The notes beneath the pieces are model-generated. The model saw nothing but the letters and a program-made list of their open reading frames with translations, did not search any database and was not told the origin of the DNA. From Pachypanchax playfairii (taxonomy: Eukaryota > Chordata > Actinopteri > Cyprinodontiformes > Aplocheilidae): a stretch of DNA of 64,000 bases. This document shows positions 56,877 through 64,000 of this stretch, in pieces; position 1 is the first letter of the stretch, and each line of letters begins with the position of its first letter. The stretch is from assembly GCA_006937955.1 (NCBI GenBank), contig SSNP01000001.1, forward strand, positions 10,264,679-10,328,678. The letters are read 5' to 3'. A program made the position numbers and the translations under genes.

Positions 56877-57204
56877 ATGCAAGAATGTGCCAGACCCGCA
56901 AACTGACAAAAGCTTTACTTTTATCGAGGTGATCACACTTAATGAGGATCAGCTGATCAATATGTTTGATTAGCAGCTCCAGACTGCTCCTTACCCTCTT
57001 AATTCTTGTCAAAGCATTAATGGTGGATTTAGTTTTTTTATTGACTGCTTCTAAATACTGACACGTTGCAACAAACCGTGTGCTTTTGATCATCTGAGAA
57101 TGTTTTTTACTTTGAGACCCGTTCGAACAATGGACTACTTTTATTGGACTTTTTTCTTTGTCTTATTTAATCAACATAAGAAATAAATAACATGGAGAAA
57201 CCTC

Positions 57205-57582
57205 TTAAAGGCACAATATGTAGAATTTTCAATTTTATGCTTTTAAAAATAAAGTGATACAATAATTAGAGCTAAACATTATTTCATATTTGATTTTTTT
57301 ACTATGCAAAGTTATTGATCTTTTTTAAATTTTTTGACGATGTAACAAACTTGTACTACTTTTTGCACCATTATCGTGAGTATAAGCATTGGTTGAGCTC
57401 CTGATCTGCTGCTCAAGGCTCATTCAGCGCAACTCTGCTGCTCTGTGTGATGGAGTGAGGAATAATACTCATTTCTGCCACCCTGTGGTTGTTAGTGGAA
57501 GTGTCAGGGTTGTGATTTTGCTCATTACTGTCACCTGGTGGTGGAAATAAAAGCCATTATTTTCTACATAGTATACCTTTAA
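57205..57582. repeat. TTAA-flanked MITE
   Basis: TTAA (57205-57208), AGGCACAATATGTAGAA, and at the right TTCTACATAGTATACCT, TTAA (57579-57582). Inverted termini match at about 12 of 17 positions. Confidence 0.65.
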
Positions 57583-59222
57583 GGTTTACCAGTTGGAAAA
57601 TAATAGTGCCACCATTTAACTATTTTTTTTCCAATGGAAAATTTTAATTTTCACATTTCCTTGTAAAACTACTTTTTACTTTGTTAACTGATAAAAAGAA
57701 AATGTAATAAAAATTTGAATAATTATGTTTTTGAAGGGAAAAGGGTCAAAAGACTAACCAATTTCAGATAAAAGACTTTGATTTTAAAAAGGTAGAGAAG
57801 CATCAGGTCTGTTATTGAAATCCAAGCGCTTCCACAAATCTTAACAACCTCTGCAGAAGTGGAATGCAGCTCACATTAATACATTTTGTTTATCTAAAAA
57901 CAGCCCTGCTTTGATTAATGTTAAATTCTGACAGCAGCTGAATTAAAAACTGACAGCAAAGATCTTAGTTTGATCTGTGTCATTTGTAAAGGTCACACAA
58001 GAAGAGCCACAGACTTTTACTTCAGACAAAACCTCCTGCCTGCTGACAGCCTTTAAATAAAACACATGTTACAAACTCTTCTTTAATCTGATCAGTTTGT
58101 GCTGATTTACATACAACTCCAAAAGAATCTACTACATGAAAGAAATGTAAACGTCATGATAATAATTATTGAGAAAGACAATTCTAGTAAAAGCTCATCC
58201 AAGACCACATGGTGATTCTGAGGTGGGTGTGTCTGACTCCAGCTGCCTCGGTGATTCAGGAGGCTGGTCACAGACTTCTGTGATCTGATGCCTGAGGCCT
58301 GTTTCAGAGGCTTTGAAAAGCCCCACTGCAAGAAGTCAGCCGAGACAGTAACATTGATTATTTCAATCGATGCTCATACCTATTCCCACCTTAGCATTTC
58401 TATGAAATACATTACTATATTACTAAAAGTACACACAGTTTTCGAGGCCTTCTATGAGAGGTATAACTATGTATTGAATTTTGCATCTTTTTACTATCTT
58501 GTTGTTGTTGTAGCCTGGAGTGCCGTACATGCTAACGTTCACACATATGCACAGAGTTTAGTTAGGCAGCTGGGAATCAGTGTGATGTTTGACCTAGATC
58601 GGATGCTGGGGTTTAAAGGCAGAAGAAACCATGTGCATACAAAGTCAGGAGTTTTCTGCTCAACAGTTTGGGAATTATGGGAAAGAAGATTTAAATCAGT
58701 TCAACGTTCTTTTCGTTGCTGATTCTGAATGTGTAATAATAAAACCCAGTTTTTCTTTTTGATATACAGTCAATCTGTTGTAAGGAGATCAGGACAGGAA
58801 TCTTAATGAGTTCCGAAGGTGACGACACTTTACCAGCTTGTTGGAAAAAGACGTTATTTTTCCCCAAATGCAGCCAGTTTGTTTTTAATGCATTATCTCC
58901 CTCAAACTTAATCTGTAACATGAACATTTAACTCATAAATGTCAGTTTTAAATGCTGGCAGTAAAAAAGTTTAAATCCACGTCATCAGCAAAGACAGAAA
59001 CAAAAACACAAAGAAAATGTTTTAGATTTTAATTGTAATAATGCACCGTGTGTGGCAAAATGAATGATCATAAAGCTAGCTTTAGCACTTTGACTATAGC
59101 AACCCATCGGGTTCACGTCTGAAAGACTGTTACATTCTGAATAATAATAACAATAATAATAATAATAACAATATTAAATGATTAAGCTGTATGCAGGAAA
59201 TAGTAAATAGAAGGGAAAAACC
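57583..59222. other. Unannotated intronic sequence
   Basis: Includes an open stretch at 58288-58722 (144 codons, plus) with no recognisable domain, and (AAT)n near 59140-59170. Confidence 0.4.
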
Positions 59223-59337
59223 TATTTAGGGTGCACCCCACCTCTCCGTCAGCATCTGCTGATATATAGTCTTCAGCTTCCCTGCGGCCCTCTCCAGGAT
59301 AAAGTGGGTGTAGCTAATGGGGGAATGGATGGATGGT
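59223..59337 (+). repeat. SINE 3' part with GGAT tail
   Basis: GGGTGCACCCCACCTCTCCG ... CCCTCTCCAGGATAAAGTGG ... GGAATGGATGGATGG, the usual end of the common fish SINE/LINE-tail repeat. Confidence 0.7.
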
Positions 59338-59692
59338 TATAGAAGGCCAAGTGCTCAAGAGGATAAGAACTACAGTTACACAGGATTTAAACGGGCAGAC
59401 AGGGGATGAGAGGGAAGTGAAACAAAGGCAAAAAGCAGGAAGGATGGTGAGAAGAAAGCAGACGTATTTATTTCTGAGTCCTGGTTGTCTTTCACTCCTT
59501 CCTCCTTTTGTTCCACAATGTGCACCTGATAATCTCCTTGATAACTGTCATGCAACTAAATACAACCAAGTAATTCACCAAAGACTTATTTCCATGTAAA
59601 AATGCAGAAAAGGATGGATCAGAAGGCGTGACTGTCTTTAACATTAGTCATATCTATGATGTCACATCTCTGCCAAAAACTCAGTTTATCAT

Positions 59693-60005
59693 TTAAAGCA
59701 GAACTAAATAACTTTTAAAACTTTAAGCTGCTGTTTTAAAACTTGTTAAAGTGGATACTAACCAAAAACACATGTTCAGCTTCATATTAGACACTATGGA
59801 CCCTCCGATGGCCCTTCAATAGGCAGAGCAACTGGTTCATGTCGCGGCCGTGAGTGGGCGGTTCCTTTGCTGCTTTACAACAACAGCTGTTTGTTGTAGC
59901 GGCGGTCGCCATTAGCTCCTATAAAGGCTAGCAGTTAGCTTTTTCGGCTCAATGTCAGGAGTTCGCTTTTCGTTGGCATCGTGTCGGAGGACATTCTAAA
60001 AAAAG
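59693..60005 (+). repeat. TTAA-type element, partial
   Basis: TTTAAAGCAGAACTAAATAA then CTTTTAAAACTTTAAGCTGC matches 21563. The following GC-rich leader (CGCGGCCGTGAGTGGGCGG) ends in a short ATG frame at 59952 that stops after 15 codons. Right end unresolved. Confidence 0.5.
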
Positions 60006-60245
60006 TAGCTAGCAAAGACTGCTTTGAATTTGTTTCTGCACTGATAATAATAGTGCATTAAAAATAAAAGGACGGACGGACGGATAGAAAGAATATTTAA
60101 AATCAGTGTTTGTGTGGTGAAGTCTTCCTTTTTTTGAAGTTACACGAGTCTTGAGACAGAACTAAAAATACAGCAAATCAGTACAGCAAAAGCCTTTTTA
60201 ACATAATAAGAGATTACATAACATTCATCATATATTATATATATT

Positions 60246-60930
60246 CAGTGGTTGATGGTTATATGCACAACGCTTCTATGCATAAAACTGCTGGGCACGT
60301 TCCTGCATCATAGAGAATCCATACGCTTATATGCACAAAACATTTGGAGGTATCAAACTTGCATCTCACTAAATCTCACTGTTTCTCACTAGTTACTTGA
60401 CTGTGCACCTCCGTTGGTGTTCTCACACACACCGTCGCTGTTTGGTGTGTGGAACTAGACTGCTCTGGTGTTTATGTATGTGTGTCTGGCGTGTCTGCCT
60501 GAAGCTGTCAGACAGTCGCCAAAAAATAATCCCCGACTTCTTCAGTGTGAAATAGTGTCACATGTAACATTTGTTCTAGTTTTTAGTGCCCGATCATGAG
60601 TTCTTAATATCCGATATAGAAAACCGTTCTGTTACTAACTTTAACTTAATCTGTGTCGTTATACCGTCTATGTACGTGTATCTGGCACATCTGTTACTTA
60701 GTGTCATAGTGGATCCGCTCTACGAGTATATACCTAATTCAGTTTGAGAGTTTTATTCCCATAATATATTGTAATTGTGTTATTACAACATTTCCGATTA
60801 TCTGTTATTAATACTGATCACTGTTGCACGTGTTTACAGTCCAAATGACCACTGATGGATAATTGCACACAACGCTTATATGTACAAATTTGCCAGGCAC
60901 CAAGGTCGCGCATATAACTGTCGACCACTG
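60246..60930. mobile_element. pogo/Tigger-like non-autonomous element
   Basis: Termini CAGTGGTTGATGGTTATATG and, inverted, CAGTGGTCGACAGTTATATG differ at few positions. TA follows the right end, and TT precedes the left (probably a mutated TA). Subterminal CGCTTATATGCACAAA repeats fit Tigger-like ends. No transposase frame. Confidence 0.6.
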
Positions 60931-60954
60931 TATAATATATATACATACTGTATG

Positions 60955-60960
<6 letters not shown>

Positions 60961-60995
<35 letters not shown>
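60961..60995. repeat. (TA)n microsatellite
   Basis: About 17 uninterrupted TA units just right of the Tigger-like element. Confidence 0.95.
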
Positions 60996-60999
<4 letters not shown>

Positions 61000-62484
61000 A
61001 ATGTAATGTTAGAAAACAGAGGAAAGTGCTAAAAAGATATCCGCAGCATGAAGGATAACAGTCACTTAAGTCTCATTCAAGTCTCATGAGTATAGTTCTT
61101 GACTTACAACGATGTAAAAAAAAAAATAAAACAAAGCAATCAGCATTTGGTTGTTTCTTTTTGAGTGCATCATATCTGTTGTATTTCTTTCATACATTGA
61201 ATTTGAGACCAAAACACTGTTTGACTTTGGAACAGAACAGATTGTTTTAACTAAATATTTCCACTCTTCACTTGTATATCAACCCGAACGTCATTCTTGT
61301 CAAACAAGCTGCAGAGAAAAAGCCGCCATCACCCTGTTTGATATGCAGTTTGACGTTGAGAGGTTATCTGAAACCTTCGCTTTGCCTTTTTCATTTCCTT
61401 CACACGATCTACACATTTAAGATTACTCATGTGTCCCAATTTAAGACAGAAGATAGATGTAAATAATATGCTTGCCCTTTTGTTCTAATCAAGCTGGTCA
61501 ACAATATAGAGATCATAATTAATATTTATCTATTTACTCAAAAGCACACGTGAATGTGTTTTTTTTACTTAAAGACTTGATTTAATAAGACAAATATGGA
61601 CGCTGCTTTTTACAGCAGTTTGAAACGTCAGCGCTTCCTGGAGCTCTCCATGGTGCTGAAAAATGCTGGCTTAATCTCCGCTCAGGAAATAGGAGCAACA
61701 AAAGTTCTTTGTTCGTTTTTATTTCACTTTGGTCTCTGAAGAACCAAATAATCAATGTAACTATAGATTTTAGATTACAAAATATAAACTATTATTAGCA
61801 CAAACAAAGAGGAAAGCATAGTGTAGGAACAAATTGCTCAATTAAGTGCTTGGAAATCCTGGAAAAACTATGATGCAATAACTCTTCAGTCATTACTTAG
61901 ATTAGATCACTAATCTGTTAGTGCTGTTAACAAATAATTCTTAGATGTGAAAGGGAAGTGTGACGACACCAAGAGAAGTGATTCTAAAAGCCGCATTTTA
62001 TCTTAAACGGGTGACAACACAAAGGAAACTGTATTAAAAGAATCCGGACAGACCGAGAGCAAAGAGGTTGTTTTTATTTGATAACCTTGACTGTGTTTGT
62101 CATCATGTCCCATCCTGTAAACTAAAATATGATTGGCATTAAAAAAGGGGATAAAGGCTAACATTTACCTGGGTGTTATCTCTGAGACGGCAGCCACAAG
62201 TCAGCCTGTGATCTACTGAAACAGTGTAATCCTTTGTGACAACAAACTCAAAGAAAAAGTGTGATTCGGGGCCGAGAAAAGGGACGTCATTTCATATCTA
62301 AATGTTTTTCATTGCTTTTACATACTTTTAGGAACCCAATATAAATAAAAAAAATGATTTGCGCTGGATTTGTGACATGAAAACATGATGCTTTGATTTA
62401 CCTGCTGTCTCATTCAGATATCCAACAGCCAATCAGAAAGTGGTAGATCAAAAGTGCCCGGACTGTACTGTAAAAAATTATGGT

Positions 62485-62486
<2 letters not shown>
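60996..62486. other. Unannotated intronic sequence
   Basis: A 47-codon frame at 61599-61739 (MDAAFYSSLKRQRFLELSMV...) is open but unsupported by splice sites or similarity. Nothing else recognised. Confidence 0.35.
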
Positions 62487-62559
<73 letters not shown>

Positions 62560-62600
62560 ATTTTTTTATTTTTTTTATTTATTTATTTTTTTTTTTAAAT
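62487..62600. repeat. (AT)n microsatellite followed by a T-rich tract
   Basis: (AT)n to 62545, then T-rich sequence with TTTATTT interruptions to about 62600. Confidence 0.95.
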
Positions 62601-62966
62601 CAGGGCAAGCAGGCAGACAATAAAAGACAGACTAAAACTACAATGAGAGAGTATTACAGATACTCCATTGCAGTTAGGATACATACACGTTTTAAAAGGC
62701 TTGTGGTTTTTTTTAATTAAATACAAATAAACTGCTCAGTAAAACTAGTTTTCAACTAAAGATTTGATTAAAATAAACGACTGCAAGAAAGATGTTTAGA
62801 GTTAAACTTATAGACATCAGGCACATGAATACATGAACTCAGAATTAGGGAGACCGTGGTTGAGGCGCGGCGGGGGTGGGGGGGTGGATTGGGTGCTTGA
62901 TAGTAGTTGTAAGTTGTGTTGCAGGGGGGGTAGTCCCGTTTGACGTTGGATCATTTTCAGCATGTA
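62601..62966. other. No recognised feature
   Basis: AT-rich, with a G-rich patch at 62868-62885. Confidence 0.35.
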
Positions 62967-63474
62967 CTGTATATACTCGCGTATAAGTAGGTTTTTTTAG
63001 GAGTAAATTTCAGGTCTGAAGAGGGGTTCCGACTTATATGCGAGATATCGGGAAGAAGTAGTTTTTTTTCAGAGGAAAATGTCGACAGCTTGGGGACTGG
63101 AACACGTACTCGGACGAGCGAACGATGTTCCTTATCAGCATGGATTATCAAAGACACGTTATATCTTTTTAATAAATATATCAGTTTCTGAAATAAAATA
63201 CACATATTTAAATCTTATATGTTATGTATTACAAACAATTCATACACAAAAGAATAAAAACAACAACAATAAACATGACAAACGATCGCCGAAAGTACCG
63301 ATTTTCATTATTTTCTGCTCTGATTTTCACAAACACACTTCATTACTGGGACTTCCTGACACAAACTGATTCTGACACCGACTTATACGCGGGTCAATGC
63401 CAAATTCTTCAATTTTTCTGCTGAGAAAGAGGTCCGACTTATACGAGAATTGACTTCTACGTGAGTATATACGG
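62967..63474. mobile_element. TA-flanked element (CCGTATTTA...ATAAGTC family), copy 2
   Basis: Left end CTGTATATACTCGCGTATAA and right end (inverted) CCGTATATACTCACGTAGAA, flanked by TA (62965-62966 and 63475-63476). Uninterrupted by the hAT that splits copy 1 at 46538. Confidence 0.7.
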
Positions 63475-63496
63475 TAATCTGTGCTAATAAGATGGT

Positions 63497-63608
63497 CCTT
63501 CAGGTGTCATCCATTATGTGTTGGAAATTGGGAGAAACTCGGGAGAAAGTTGGCTCCAGGAGATTTTTGGGAGGGACACTAAGATCCGGGAGAGTTGATA
63601 TGTATGGG
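63497..63608 (-). repeat. CTCCCGGAT-type repeat terminus, copy 3
   Basis: GGGAGGGACACTAAGATCCG, GGAGAGTTGATATGTATG: inverted counterpart of 48898-48960. Confidence 0.55.
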
Positions 63609-63632
63609 CACACGACTTAATTATTTAATAAA

Positions 63633-63957
63633 TAAAGATGCACCAATCGGGGCCGATACCACTCTAATGTACTTGTTAGTTAACTGAAGCTTAACATGTA
63701 GAAACTCTAACAATTTCACAGAAAATGTTTATTTTTCACATGAAATTTTAGATTTGTGTCTTTTTTATTGATATTTTATTTTATTATCTAGTTCGCCATC
63801 ATTTGTTGTAACAAGGAGAGAAGAAAATAAAACCTGTTTTCCAATTCATTGCATTTTTTTGTGTGCTAGAAGTATCAACATTGGTACTCGGTTTTGGCAA
63901 GTACTCAGATCCAACTATCGGTATCGTATCAGTTTGAAAAAAGTCGTTGCATCCCTA
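63633..63957. mobile_element. hAT MITE (ATGCACCGATA family), copy 4, with perfect 8-bp target duplication
   Basis: TAAAGATGCACCAATC at the left, TTGCATCCCTA at the right, flanked by exact TTAATAAA at 63625-63632 and 63958-63965. This copy establishes that the family is hAT. Length 325 bp. Confidence 0.82.
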
Positions 63958-64000
63958 TTAATAAATTTCCTTGCTTCTTATGGGCTAATCTGCAACGTTA

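Noticed and set aside
58288..58722. 144-codon open stretch on the plus strand
   Set aside because: No recognisable motif, no codon-usage signal I can see, and it lies in otherwise featureless intron.
61599..61739. Small 47-codon gene starting MDAAFYSSLKRQRF
   Set aside because: No splice sites, promoter signal or similarity; a frame of this length is common by chance.

Overview
The window looks like intronic DNA of a teleost fish. The case rests on one vertebrate coding exon, which I recognise as ctnnd2 (delta-catenin 2), and on repeat families typical of fish genomes: Tc1/mariner, hAT, PIF/Harbinger, L2 and RTE LINEs, and tRNA-derived SINEs. Composition is AT-rich, open frames are short, and nothing looks bacterial or viral.

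Host gene content is sparse. The only confident host exon is 43140-43270 on the minus strand. It encodes the conserved delta-catenin N-terminal segment (MPVPDQP...SETETTSSILASVKEQ) and has a good acceptor and donor. The rest of the window is then best read as the flanking introns of a long minus-strand ctnnd2 gene: the upstream intron above 43.27 kb and the downstream intron below 43.14 kb. Two other splice-flanked exon-like stretches (5622-5691 minus, 36408-36485 plus) are reported as unproven.

Most structure is mobile DNA. From left to right: a two-gene Harbinger wreck (1-1825); a nested inverted-repeat element (2121-3566); two back-to-back hAT elements (6461-7043 and 7054-8688); a Harbinger derivative carrying a transposase first exon (10405-10990); an 866-bp element with long terminal inverted repeats (TIRs) and an 11-bp target-site duplication (TSD) (13286-14151); RTE and other LINE debris (15.5-17.6 kb); a perfect 2.87-kb repeat around a 10-N gap (23643-29393), probably an assembly artefact; nested hAT and TTAA-type elements (30.6-33.7 kb); a TA-flanked long-TIR element (36741-37132); an intact Tc1/mariner DD36E transposon of the Incomer type with a full 330-aa transposase (39547-40771); the ctnnd2 exon; an L2 LINE split by a Harbinger element carrying a MADF-like reading frame (45385-46480); a TA-flanked element split by a hAT with a BED-finger remnant (46538-47831); SINE-bearing composite repeats (53.4-55.6 kb); a pogo/Tigger-like element (60246-60930); and hAT and TA-type MITEs at the right end.

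The DD36E transposase is the only element gene that looks intact. A recurring theme is non-autonomous elements that keep a CpG-rich leader, an ATG first exon and a splice donor but have lost the rest of the gene. I see no operon-like or cooperating gene system. The layout is a host intron repeatedly invaded, with younger elements nested in older ones.
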